This document shows positions 36,537 through 44,714 of a DNA stretch of 46,551 nucleotides, in pieces (the first letter of the stretch is position 1; every line of letters begins with the position of its first letter). A program made the translations under genes and the position numbers. Origin of the DNA: Fimbriimonadia bacterium (GTDB lineage Bacteria; Armatimonadota; Fimbriimonadia; Fimbriimonadales; Fimbriimonadaceae); contig JALGYA010000008.1 of assembly GCA_029824475.1 (NCBI GenBank), forward strand, positions 1 through 46,551, read 5' to 3'. Below the pieces are notes generated by a model that was not told the origin of the DNA, did not search any database, and was given only the letters and a program-made list of their open reading frames with translations.

Positions 36537-36542
36537 TACAAT
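36537..36542 (+). promoter_or_regulatory. Candidate -10 element upstream of the TPP riboswitch
   Basis: TACAAT matches five of six consensus positions. Transcription would begin near 36549, about 12 bases before the aptamer. No convincing -35 was found because the spacing falls in the preceding terminator. Confidence 0.4.
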
Positions 36543-36560
36543 GAATTCAAGTCTTAGGGC

Positions 36561-36656
36561 TGTCCGCAGGGGGCGCCATCTTGGCTGAGATTTTCGCAGA
36601 GCGAAATGTCCCCTTGAACCTGATCCGGGTAATGCCGGCGTAGGAATTGCGCGGGT
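36561..36656 (+). ncRNA. TPP riboswitch aptamer (THI element)
   Basis: Contains the conserved core of the thiamine pyrophosphate aptamer. P2 pairs GGGG (36569-36573) with CCCC (36610-36613). CTGAGA, the pyrimidine-binding element, is at 36585-36590. A variable P3a hairpin TTTCGC/GCGAAA is at 36592-36606. The pyrophosphate-binding arm has TTGAACCTGATC, a CCGG/CCGG stem and the end GCGTAGGAA (36614-36646). P1 is proposed from CCGCA (36564-36568) with TGCG and GG near 36648-36655. A terminator follows, giving a standard ligand-controlled termination layout. The gene downstream is a prepilin, not a thiamine gene. Confidence 0.93.
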
Positions 36657-36671
36657 GTGCACTTTTCGAAG

Positions 36672-36712
36672 GGCGCCGTCTGGCAATCGCCGGATGGCGC
36701 CTTCGGCTTTCT
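36672..36712 (+). terminator. Terminator of the riboswitch expression platform
   Basis: A 13-bp stem (36672-36684 with 36689-36701, two G-T pairs) around AATC, followed by a T-rich TTCGGCTTTCT. It lies between the aptamer and the start codon at 36719, so TPP binding would be expected to favour termination before the downstream gene. An anti-terminator pairing was not worked out. Confidence 0.75.
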
Positions 36713-36718
36713 GGATAA

Positions 36719-37489
36719 ATGAAAATGAAGAAAGCGTTTACGCTCATCGAGCTGTTGGTGGTCATCGCGATCATCGCGATTTTGGCAGCGATCCTCTTCC
36801 CGGTCTTTGCGCAGGCTAAGGAGTCAGCGAAGATGACAGCCAGCGTCTCCAATGCACGACAGATCGGCATGGCCGTGAAGCTCTACATCATGGATTATGA
36901 CGATGTGATGCCGATCTTCCAGGCATACAACAGCGCCATTCCGCCTTGGGATGATGCTCACCTGGGCACCGAGGTCTATCTGTTCCCGTACGTAAAGAGC
37001 CGTGATATCTTCAAGTGCCCGCTTGACAACGGAGGTCCGTATTTGGCCAGCGACGCTCCCGGGACATCCTCGTATTGGGAGGCCTACGGCTCCTCGTTCC
37101 GATTCACACGATGCATGTTCACGCGGGTCAAGGACTACTCGATGCAGAACAATTGGCCGCTCGATATCCCGAGCACCAGCGTGGTGAGCGAGACGATGAT
37201 TGAGTACCCGGCGAACTCCCGAATAATGCGGTCCGAGATGTTCCCGTTCTTCGACAACAGCAAGGACATCGACTGTGCCCAGTACGGCTATGACTGCCCG
37301 GCACCGTGGAACTTCTACCAGCAGTGGGGAAGCCGTGGCGGCACAGTTATTTTCGCTGATGGGCATGCGAAAACCACTGTCAGCACGGGAGACTTTGACA
37401 GCCAGCACGTCCACTACGCAGGCCACGCTTCGAACGATCCGAATCCGGAAGACACGTGGTTCGGCACGTGGTACGGCCTCTGCGACTAG
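36719..37489 (+). CDS. Prepilin-type N-terminal protein downstream of the TPP riboswitch
   Basis: A 256-residue pseudopilin-like protein: prepilin signal MKMKKA before FTLIE, the hydrophobic helix, FPVFAQAKESAKMT, then a C-terminal domain with a family-type DG motif (FADGHAKT). It has no feature of a thiamine enzyme or transporter. The first ATG is used; a second lies 6 bases later. No clear Shine-Dalgarno precedes it. It begins 7 bases after the riboswitch terminator, so its expression would follow that switch. The next gene (FMN reductase) starts 34 bases downstream with no terminator between. Confidence 0.9.
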   Translation: MKMKKAFTLIELLVVIAIIAILAAILFPVFAQAKESAKMTASVSNARQIGMAVKLYIMDYDDVMPIFQAYNSAIPPWDDAHLGTEVYLFPYVKSRDIFKCPLDNGGPYLASDAPGTSSYWEAYGSSFRFTRCMFTRVKDYSMQNNWPLDIPSTSVVSETMIEYPANSRIMRSEMFPFFDNSKDIDCAQYGYDCPAPWNFYQQWGSRGGTVIFADGHAKTTVSTGDFDSQHVHYAGHASNDPNPEDTWFGTWYGLCD

Positions 37490-37511
37490 GCGCGTTCTAC
37501 GATTGATCGCA

Positions 37512-37517
37512 TAAAAT
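37512..37517 (+). promoter_or_regulatory. Candidate -10 element of the FMN reductase gene
   Basis: TAAAAT matches five of six consensus positions and ends exactly 6 bases before the ATG at 37524, giving a leaderless transcript as at 11205. No Shine-Dalgarno is seen and the -35 is weak. Confidence 0.4.
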
Positions 37518-37523
37518 GCGGCT

Positions 37524-38093
37524 ATGGCAGTAAAGGTTCTTGGTCTCTGTGGAAGCGTCCGGCGTGGATCACATACGCGTCGGGCGTTGGAGGCGAGCCT
37601 TGCCATGGCCGCAGATATGGGTGCAGACGCCTCCTGCTTTGACTTCAGGAGCTTTGAGCTTCCGCTTTTCGATGAGGATCTGGTGGAAGTGGATGGCGTC
37701 CCTGAGACAGTGCTTGAGCTGAAAAAGGCGGTTCAGGCTGCTGACTGCCTCGTGTTCGGCTGCCCGGAGTACAACGCGTCCATCACCCCGCTCATGAAGA
37801 ATGCGATCGACTGGGTCTCAGTCAGCCCTGAGCCCGGAATGCAGAACGAGTGGAGCGGCAAGGTCTGTGCACTGCTCAGTTCATCACCTGGAAAGCTCGG
37901 TGGAATCCGAGGGTTGAGCCATCTGCGCGACATCCTCACCAATGTCGGCGCGCTCGTTATTGCTGAGCAGACAGGAGTAGGCATGGCCTCGAAGGCCTAT
38001 CTGGACGGCTCAGGTGCACCGGACTCAAGAACCGAGGCGATTATGCAGTCGATGATTGAGTCTCTGGTTCAGAAGGCTGAGCGGCTGAAGTAG
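37524..38093 (+). CDS. NADPH-dependent FMN reductase family protein
   Basis: A 189-residue flavodoxin-like oxidoreductase of the SsuE/ChrR/azoreductase group, cytosolic. The FMN phosphate loop is LCGSVRRGSHTRRAL at the N-terminus, and the isoalloxazine contact is GCPEYNASITPLMKNAIDWVS, followed by a SSPGKLGGIRGLSHLR stretch. These proteins reduce free FMN, quinones or metal ions with NAD(P)H; the substrate here is unknown. Its 3' end overlaps the convergent membrane-protein gene by 53 bases. Confidence 0.9.
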   Translation: MAVKVLGLCGSVRRGSHTRRALEASLAMAADMGADASCFDFRSFELPLFDEDLVEVDGVPETVLELKKAVQAADCLVFGCPEYNASITPLMKNAIDWVSVSPEPGMQNEWSGKVCALLSSSPGKLGGIRGLSHLRDILTNVGALVIAEQTGVGMASKAYLDGSGAPDSRTEAIMQSMIESLVQKAERLK

Positions 38094-38796
38094 GCGAGAC
38101 GGCCACTCTGCGATCAGCGTTGGCACGAACCATCACGCCGTATCCGATCCAGATGAAGACGAGGCCCGCAAGCTCCAAAACATAGAGCGCCTCGACCATG
38201 TTGGCCTTGGCCATCGATCCGCCAATTCCTGGGAGCAGCCCGCCAAAGGCGATAAAGACGTTCCCCCAGACCCTCGCGGTGGTGTCCTTGACCTTCTTGT
38301 AGTAGATAGCGCTCATCACTGCGCCCCCGACGAGGAAGATCAGGGCATAGACGTTGATGAACGGAGTCATCAGGCGGACCCACTTCCAGCCGAGGATCGC
38401 ACCCGAAGGTCTATGGACTTCCAGGGCTCCTGCAATGACGGGGCTGGCGATCACACAGATGGCAGCAATCAGCACAAACGCCGTCGTGATGTAGGCCATC
38501 ACGTTGGCTTTGCGGCGCTTCATGTGGAGATAGACCGCACCCTGGGCCAGCGGCCAGCCGCCGAGAAGGGCGCCGGCGATGTACCAGGCCTTATTGAGCG
38601 CCACGGTGTTGCCTGTGAGCGTAATCGCGCTCTCTAGCCCGGTCCCGAGGCCATAGCAGAATATGCCGAACGCCCACCAGAGGAGATGCGGGCCGGTCTT
38701 CCGGTTCTTGGCCGCCAGAACCATGATCGTGCCGAAAATGAGCGACATGATTGTCGTGATGATCGGCAAGTAATGAACAGTGGTGAGCTTCTCCAC
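38041..38796 (-). CDS. Hypothetical integral membrane protein, about seven TM helices
   Basis: A 251-residue protein with about seven hydrophobic helices (near 9-28, 37-57, 66-90, 99-125, 144-166, 180-197 and 204-222) and a cytoplasmic-looking Ser/Thr/Pro tail after RANADRR. No known family was recognised; the layout resembles small sensory or transport membrane proteins. The start is GTG. The last 17 codons overlap the convergent FMN reductase gene, so the tail may be poorly constrained. Confidence 0.72.
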   Translation of the reverse strand: MEKLTTVHYLPIITTIMSLIFGTIMVLAAKNRKTGPHLLWWAFGIFCYGLGTGLESAITLTGNTVALNKAWYIAGALLGGWPLAQGAVYLHMKRRKANVMAYITTAFVLIAAICVIASPVIAGALEVHRPSGAILGWKWVRLMTPFINVYALIFLVGGAVMSAIYYKKVKDTTARVWGNVFIAFGGLLPGIGGSMAKANMVEALYVLELAGLVFIWIGYGVMVRANADRRVAVSPTSAAQPSEPETQSSTA

Positions 38797-38885
38797 AATT
38801 GGAGATTGCCACCTGATACCTAGGGTCCTATTGACGATGCTGAGGGAGGCTTAGGAGTTTTGACGCTTCTGCCCAGGCGGCTCCT

Positions 38886-40358
38886 GTGACGGATGCCAAA
38901 ATGACGCCGATGCCCGAAAAAGTAGCGATCACAGTTGCTCGCGGAGATGGTATTGGTCCTGAGATCATGGACGCCACTCTCCAGATCCTTGAAAAGTGTG
39001 GCGCGGCCCTCGCCTTTGAGGAGATCGAGATTGGGAAAGCCGTTTACGAAAGGGGATTCTCATCCGGAATTGAGCCAGGGAGCTGGGACTCGCTTCGGCG
39101 CACCAAGGTCTTCCTGAAGGCGCCCATCACAACCCCGCAGGGCGGCGGCTTCAACAGCCTCAATGTCACGATCCGAAAGACGCTTGGCATGTTCGCCAAC
39201 GTGCGCCCCTGCGTTTCGTATCACCCGTACGTTGACACCAAGCACCCGGGCATGGATGTGGTCATCGTCAGGGAGAACGAAGAGGATCTGTATGCTGGCA
39301 TCGAGCATCGCCAGACCGACGACGTCTACCAGTGCCTCAAGCTGATCTCTCGCCCCGGCTCTGAGAAGATCGTTCGGTACGCATTCGAATACGCCCGCAA
39401 GAGCGGCCGTAACAAGGTCACCTGCCTCAGCAAAGACAACATCATGAAGCTGACAGATGGCCTGTTTCATGATGTCTTCGATGAGATCGGGGCTGAGTAT
39501 CCAGACATCGAGAAGGATCACTGGATCATTGACATCGGCGCAGCTCGCTTGGCTGACACACCAGAGATTTTTGACGTCGTTGTGATGCCGAACCTCTACG
39601 GCGACATCCTGAGCGATGTCGCGGCCCAGATCACCGGCTCTGTTGGGCTCGGCGGGTCCTCCAACATCGGCCAGCACTGTGCGATGTTCGAGGCGATCCA
39701 TGGAAGCGCCCCTGACATTTCGGGCAAGGGCATTGCCAATCCGTCAGGGCTCCTCTTGGGCGCTGTGATGATGCTCAACCACATCGGTCAGACCGAAGAG
39801 GCGGAGCGTGTCCACAACGCCTGGCTCAAGACGATCGAGGATGGCGTCCACACGGGCGATATCTACAAAGAAGGCCTGAGTACGAAGCGAGTCGGCACCT
39901 CAGAGTTTGCCTCTGCAGTCGTGGACCGCCTCGGCCAAGTGCCAACGAAACTCAAGGCCATCGAGTACGACAAGACGACCAGCGCATGCTTCGTCCTTCC
40001 GCAGCTCAAATCGATGCCGCCTACCGATAAATTGACCGTCGGAGTCGACGTTTTCGTCCACTTCCGGGGCACAGCAGACGAGCTTGCTGCAGGCGTCCAG
40101 AAGAACCTGATGAAGGGGATTGACCTCAAAATCATCACAAACCGTGGGGTTAAAGTCTGGCCTGGCGGCATGCCGGAAACTTTCTGCTCTGATCACTGGC
40201 GTATCAGGTTTGTGCCGACTCACGCAGACCGAATGAGCCACCGGGAGATCGTTGAAATCCTCACAGGCATCAGTGCCGCAGGATTCGATTTCATCAAGAC
40301 CGAAAACCTCTGCACCTTCGACGGTGAGCGGGGCTACTCGCTCGCTCAGGGAGAGTAG
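38886..40358 (+). CDS. icd: Isocitrate dehydrogenase (NADP-type, long form)
   Basis: Oxidatively decarboxylates isocitrate to 2-oxoglutarate in the TCA cycle. It is the approx. 490-residue form known from Thermus, Rickettsia and relatives, with an extra C-terminal domain (about 350-490). Motifs: VARGDGIGPEIMDATL, substrate Ser/Asn region GGFNSLNVTIRKTLGMFANVRP, VIVRENEEDLYAGIEH, and metal-binding Asp in MPNLYGDILSDV. GTG at 38886 is listed; ATG at 38901 or 38910 are equally open. It is followed 2 bases later by an aminotransferase-like gene, so the two form an operon. Its product feeds the GOGAT encoded nearby. Confidence 0.92.
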   Translation: MTDAKMTPMPEKVAITVARGDGIGPEIMDATLQILEKCGAALAFEEIEIGKAVYERGFSSGIEPGSWDSLRRTKVFLKAPITTPQGGGFNSLNVTIRKTLGMFANVRPCVSYHPYVDTKHPGMDVVIVRENEEDLYAGIEHRQTDDVYQCLKLISRPGSEKIVRYAFEYARKSGRNKVTCLSKDNIMKLTDGLFHDVFDEIGAEYPDIEKDHWIIDIGAARLADTPEIFDVVVMPNLYGDILSDVAAQITGSVGLGGSSNIGQHCAMFEAIHGSAPDISGKGIANPSGLLLGAVMMLNHIGQTEEAERVHNAWLKTIEDGVHTGDIYKEGLSTKRVGTSEFASAVVDRLGQVPTKLKAIEYDKTTSACFVLPQLKSMPPTDKLTVGVDVFVHFRGTADELAAGVQKNLMKGIDLKIITNRGVKVWPGGMPETFCSDHWRIRFVPTHADRMSHREIVEILTGISAAGFDFIKTENLCTFDGERGYSLAQGE

Positions 40359-40360
40359 GC

Positions 40361-41590
40361 ATGGCTTCGATCCCCTGCTCTATGACCCAAGAGGTAATCC
40401 GCTCGCAGTTCCCCGGACTGCAGACGGACTTCGTGTTCTTCGAGAATGCTGGCGGCTCTCAGGCTCCCGGCTGCGTGATCGACGCGATGACTGATTTTAT
40501 GAAGACGGCCTATGTCCAGACATGGGCTCCGTATCCGGCTTCTGAAGCTGCGACCAAGGTCTTCGTTGAGGCACACGACTTTGTCAAAGTGATGGTCAAC
40601 GCTGATGGCGTGGGCGAATGCGCACTCGGGCCGTCGAGTTCAGTGCTTCTTTCCCACCTCGCGACTGCTGTGGGGAAGACCTTGGTGCCTGGAGATCGGA
40701 TTGTGATCTCCTCATGCAACCACGAGGCAAACATCAATCCCTGGGTACGGCTTGAGAGCCAGGGGATCGAGATTGTCTTTTGGGACCCCGATCCTGTGAC
40801 CACGGAGAGCAGTGTTGACGAGCTCAAGTCACTGCTCAATGAGCGGACGAAGATCGTTGCGGTCCCTCACACATCCAACTTGCTCGGTGACACGATGCCG
40901 CTGAACGAGATCGTTGAGGCAGCCCATTCAGTCGGTGCTCAGGTCTGCGCCGATGGTGTCGCGTATGCCAGCCACGCAGCCGTTGATGTTCAGGACAGTG
41001 GCGTTGATTTTTACGTCTATTCCTGCTACAAAGTCTATGGGCCTCACATGGCTGTGCTGTTCGGTCGGACAGAAGCACTTGAGCCTCTAGAAGGGCCGAA
41101 CCACTACTTCAACCAGCTGAGTTTGGCAGGGAAGTTTGAGCTGGGATGCCAGTCGTATGAGGGCTGCGCCGGGCTGGTCGCATTGAAGGACTACTTGCGG
41201 CTCCTGGCTGGCGATGTTGAGTTCAGCAGAGACACTGTGGTCAAGGCGTTTCGCGTGGCAAAGTGCCTCGAGATGCCCGTGATGACAGAGATTCTAGGCT
41301 TCCTCAACTCTCGCGATGATGTCCGAGTCATCGGTCCGACTGAAGTTGGGCCAGACAGACATCCGACAATCAGTTTTGTGCACGATACAAAGTCGCCCGA
41401 AGAGATTTCTGACGCGGTCTGCGCTCAGGGAATCGGTGTTCGGTGGGGGCATGCCTACGCGGCGCGCCTCTGTTCGGCAGTTGGGGTCAATCCCGACACA
41501 GGTGTAGTCCGCGCGAGCGGAGTTCACTACAACACGCCCGATGAAGCGATGCGACTTGTTAGTGCCTTGAAGGCTGCCATTGATGCCTAG
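40361..41590 (+). CDS. Class V aminotransferase-fold protein (cysteine desulfurase-like, no catalytic Cys)
   Basis: A 409-residue PLP enzyme resembling SufS/IscS, of the branch typified by VC1184. The cofactor Lys is K224 in SCYKVYGPH, the Asp that holds the pyridine ring is D198 in CADGVAYASHAAVD, and the stacking His is H121 in SCNHEANINPW. The loop that holds the active Cys of SufS (GHHCAMPL) reads GHAYAARL, with Y366 in its place, so persulfide-type desulfurase activity is not expected; this is typical of the branch, whose reaction is not established. GGGAG precedes the ATG, inside the end of icd. Confidence 0.87.
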   Translation: MASIPCSMTQEVIRSQFPGLQTDFVFFENAGGSQAPGCVIDAMTDFMKTAYVQTWAPYPASEAATKVFVEAHDFVKVMVNADGVGECALGPSSSVLLSHLATAVGKTLVPGDRIVISSCNHEANINPWVRLESQGIEIVFWDPDPVTTESSVDELKSLLNERTKIVAVPHTSNLLGDTMPLNEIVEAAHSVGAQVCADGVAYASHAAVDVQDSGVDFYVYSCYKVYGPHMAVLFGRTEALEPLEGPNHYFNQLSLAGKFELGCQSYEGCAGLVALKDYLRLLAGDVEFSRDTVVKAFRVAKCLEMPVMTEILGFLNSRDDVRVIGPTEVGPDRHPTISFVHDTKSPEEISDAVCAQGIGVRWGHAYAARLCSAVGVNPDTGVVRASGVHYNTPDEAMRLVSALKAAIDA

Positions 41591-41649
41591 CGGCAGCCAA
41601 ACTATGCAGATCCACGTCTTATATGTGATCTGCCCGTGCATCAGCGCTC

Positions 41650-42726
41650 ATGACAGAAACAGACATACCCCCTAGTTTCGCCCCGGAGACGGCCGTGACT
41701 CTGCTCGTGATGGTCCTCGTGGTCCTTCTCGGCTCAGCACTCGCCTCCGGCACCGAAGCTGCCCTCTTTTCCGCGCCCATGGTGCGGATCCGTGCTCTTG
41801 TCGAAGATGGCTCACGCCGCGCCAAGATGCTGTTTGACATCAAGGAGAATCTCGGGCGTCCGATTGCTGGCGTCGTGATCCTCAACAACGTATTCAACAT
41901 CGTTGGATCGATCGTCATTGGCGGCACGGCCGCTCAAGCCCTCGATTCCACATGGCTCGGCGTCTTTTCTGGCGTCCTCACGTTCCTCGTGATCGTGGTC
42001 TCCGAGATCATTCCAAAAACGATTGGTGAGCGTCATTCGCTAACGATTTCCCTCGCCGTTGCGGCGCCAGTTAAGGTGTTGACCGTGGTGCTCATGCCGG
42101 TGATCTGGTTCATTGAGCGCCTCACCGGGCCTCTCGATAAAGGGGAACTCGGCAGCCAAGGCATCCGGGAGCAGGAGATCAAGATTCTTGCCAAGGACAG
42201 CCACCAGGCGGGAGGAATCAGCCGCTGGGAAGCGGACCTCGTTCAAAAGGTCTTCCACCTCAAGGAGCAGACCGCCAACGACATCATGACCCCTCGCGTG
42301 AGCATGACCAGCCTGGACGGCGAGAGGACGCTCGAAGACGCCATTACAGACGTGATGGACTCCGTTCACTCTCGCATGATCGTGGTCGGTGAATCTCAAG
42401 ACGATGTCATTGGTGTTGTGCTGAGGCACGAGCTGTTGACGGCGCTTGCGACAGGAGCATCTCAGAGCAGGGTCAAAGACCATGCGAGAGAGGTCCATAC
42501 GGTGCCGCAGAGCGTCTCTGCCCAGGAGCTGCTTTCGTCGTTCCGTGCCCGAAGGGAGCACCTGCACGTCGTTCGCGACGAGTACGGTGGTGTGGCAGGA
42601 ATTGTCACTCTCGAGGATGTGCTGGAAGAGCTGACTGGCGAGATTCTTGATGAGACCGATAAGGTCGCCGATCTCCAGGAAAAAGCCCGCCGGGATCAGC
42701 AGTCCAAGCGGAACGGCGTTGGGTAA
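41650..42726 (+). CDS. CNNM/CorC-type membrane protein with CBS pair
   Basis: A 358-residue inner-membrane protein with an N-terminal CNNM (DUF21) domain of about four helices (10-175), containing LASGTEAALFSAP and VSEIIPKTIGERH, then a CBS pair at about 205-330 (DIMTPRVSMTSLDG and VRDEYGGVAGIVTLEDVLEELTGEI). Members take part in Mg2+ or Co2+ export or homeostasis. The C-terminal transporter-associated domain found in many relatives is absent. It ends 9 bases before the dehydrogenase E1 alpha gene. Confidence 0.9.
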   Translation: MTETDIPPSFAPETAVTLLVMVLVVLLGSALASGTEAALFSAPMVRIRALVEDGSRRAKMLFDIKENLGRPIAGVVILNNVFNIVGSIVIGGTAAQALDSTWLGVFSGVLTFLVIVVSEIIPKTIGERHSLTISLAVAAPVKVLTVVLMPVIWFIERLTGPLDKGELGSQGIREQEIKILAKDSHQAGGISRWEADLVQKVFHLKEQTANDIMTPRVSMTSLDGERTLEDAITDVMDSVHSRMIVVGESQDDVIGVVLRHELLTALATGASQSRVKDHAREVHTVPQSVSAQELLSSFRARREHLHVVRDEYGGVAGIVTLEDVLEELTGEILDETDKVADLQEKARRDQQSKRNGVG

Positions 42727-42735
42727 AGTTTCTGC

Positions 42736-43740
42736 ATGCCCCAGGCGCCCCCATCCGGCTCAAACCGGCCCTCTGACAGCCTGTCAAAAGATGACCTTAA
42801 AGGCATCTATCGGCAGATGTGGATCCTTCGAAAATTCGAGGAGACCCTCTTGGATCTGTCCAAGGCGGGAGACCTCCGCGGATCCCTCCATCTGACCGAA
42901 GGCCAGGAAGCTGGACCAGCAGGAGCCTGTCTCGCCCTGAGAAAAGACGACGCCATCACGATGACCTATCGTGGGCACGGCTACTATCTGGCCAAAGGCG
43001 TGAATATCAAAGAGGTTCTCGCTGAGATCATCGGCCGTGAGAACGGCACGAGCCGTGGCCGCGGCGGAAAGATGCATGTTTTCGACCCTGAGCACGGGGT
43101 TTTGGGTGCAAATGGAATTGTTGCCGGCGGTGTTCCCACAGCAGTTGGTGCTGCGTTTGCCAGCTGGCTGAAGGGTGATGATTCGGTGGCGCTCTCTGCG
43201 TTCGGCGATGGGGCCATGAACCAGGGCGTGATGCACGAAGTCATGAACATGGCTGGCCTCTGGAAGCTCCCGGTGGTCTTCTATTGCGAGAACAACCTCT
43301 ACGCTGAGATGACATCACTTGAGGCGTCTTCTGGAGTCACTGAGGTCCATAAGCGAGTGGCTGCATACGGCTTTGAAGGCGTGAAGATCGACGGCAACGA
43401 CCCCCTGGAAGTCTTCGACGCTGTCACGGCAGCAGTTGAGAAGGCACGAGCCGGTGGCGGTCCGACGCTGATTGAGGCGATGACCTACCGAACCTGCGGA
43501 CACTATCAGCTCGATCCAGGCTTCGGCGGGTACCGAACGAGGGAAGAGGTTGAAGAGTGGAAGGCGAAGTCTCCGCTGATTCGATTCGGTGCAGTTTTGA
43601 AAGAGAAGAAGATCTGCAAGGACAAGGATTTGAAGAAGATTGAAGAAGAGGCCGCTGCTATCGTCGCAGAGGCCAAAGAGTTCGCCCTTGCGGGACCGAT
43701 TCCGTCGGTCGACGGACTTGCTGACGGGGTGTTCGCCTAA
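42736..43740 (+). CDS. ThDP-dependent 2-oxoacid/acetoin dehydrogenase E1, alpha subunit
   Basis: The alpha chain of the E1 enzyme that decarboxylates a 2-oxoacid or cleaves acetoin with thiamine diphosphate. The ThDP motif runs from GDG (157-159, in AFGDGAMNQG) to NN (186-187, in CENNLYA). TYRGHGYYLAKG and SRGRGGKMHVFD are family sites. The length of 334 aa is usual. A -10-like TAAAGT ends 6 bases before the ATG, so it may be leaderless despite the close upstream gene. The stop shares one base with the beta-subunit start. No E2 or E3 gene follows, so the complex or the reaction may differ from pyruvate dehydrogenase. Confidence 0.92.
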   Translation: MPQAPPSGSNRPSDSLSKDDLKGIYRQMWILRKFEETLLDLSKAGDLRGSLHLTEGQEAGPAGACLALRKDDAITMTYRGHGYYLAKGVNIKEVLAEIIGRENGTSRGRGGKMHVFDPEHGVLGANGIVAGGVPTAVGAAFASWLKGDDSVALSAFGDGAMNQGVMHEVMNMAGLWKLPVVFYCENNLYAEMTSLEASSGVTEVHKRVAAYGFEGVKIDGNDPLEVFDAVTAAVEKARAGGGPTLIEAMTYRTCGHYQLDPGFGGYRTREEVEEWKAKSPLIRFGAVLKEKKICKDKDLKKIEEEAAAIVAEAKEFALAGPIPSVDGLADGVFA

Positions 43741-44714
43741 TGTCTGAGATGACTTACAGCGATGCCGTCAAGGACGCGATCCGCATGGAGCTGCGCCGCG
43801 ACCCGGACGTCGTGATGTTCGGCGAGGACATCGCCCACCACGGCGGCATGATGCAGGTCACCAAGGGGCTGCTTGACGAATTCGGCGATAAGCGGATGAT
43901 CGACACACCGATCTCTGAATCCGGCTTTATGGGAATGGGCATAGGCGCTGCGCTTCGCGGGCTCCGACCGGTCGTCGACCTGATGTTCTTCGATTTCGCG
44001 CTCGTCGCGATGGACCAGATCCAGAACCAGCTTGCCAAGACGATCTACATGTCTGGCGGCAAGGTGAAGGTTCCACTGACGATTCGCACACAAGGCGGCG
44101 GCTGGAAGGGCGCTGCGGCTCAGCACTCCCAGATGCTGGAGGCGCTGTTTGTGCACGTGCCTGGGCTCAAGGTTGTGACATCGAGCACTCCTGCAGACGC
44201 CAAAGGCCTTCTGCAGGCGTCGATCCAAGACGACAGCCCCGTTCTCTTTATTGAGCACAAGCAGCTGTATGGCGTGAAAGGTGAGGTGCCGGAAGGCGAC
44301 CACATCGTGCCGCTCGGAAAGGCGGATGTGAAGCGAGAGGGCAGCGATGTCACGATCTTCAGCTACTCCTACTGCGTTCACCTGGCGCTTGAGGCGGCTG
44401 AGAAGCTCGCTGACCAGGGCGTGAGCGCTGAGGTGGTTGACTTGCGGACTCTGAATCCGCTCGACTTTGATACCGTTGCGGCTTCGGTCTCCAAGACGCA
44501 CCGGGCGATGGTTGTTCACGACAGCTACGCTCGCTGCGGCATTGGGGCAGACCTCGCGGCTCAGATTCAGGAGAAGCTGTTCGATGAACTCGATGCTCCG
44601 ATTCTGCGAGTGACGGGCGGCGATGTCTCTGTGCCGTTCGCTGGCGAGCTTGAGAATGCTCTTCTTCCCAATGTGGAGAGGATCGTTGCGACAGCAAATG
44701 AGCTGGTGAGCTGA
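43740..44714 (+). CDS. ThDP-dependent dehydrogenase E1, beta subunit
   Basis: The beta chain pairs with the alpha chain to form the E1 heterotetramer. Family signatures are MTYSDAVKDAIRMELRRDP, FGEDIAHHGGMMQVTKGL, IDTPISESGFMGMGIGAAL, GGWKGAAAQHSQMLEALF and LRTLNPLDFDTV. The length of 324 aa is standard. It is translationally coupled on both sides: TAATG with the alpha gene and TGATG with the SDR gene. Confidence 0.93.
   Translation: MSEMTYSDAVKDAIRMELRRDPDVVMFGEDIAHHGGMMQVTKGLLDEFGDKRMIDTPISESGFMGMGIGAALRGLRPVVDLMFFDFALVAMDQIQNQLAKTIYMSGGKVKVPLTIRTQGGGWKGAAAQHSQMLEALFVHVPGLKVVTSSTPADAKGLLQASIQDDSPVLFIEHKQLYGVKGEVPEGDHIVPLGKADVKREGSDVTIFSYSYCVHLALEAAEKLADQGVSAEVVDLRTLNPLDFDTVAASVSKTHRAMVVHDSYARCGIGADLAAQIQEKLFDELDAPILRVTGGDVSVPFAGELENALLPNVERIVATANELVS

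Noticed and set aside
38833-38838. TTGACG as a -35 box for icd
   Set aside because: No acceptable -10 lies 15-19 bases downstream.
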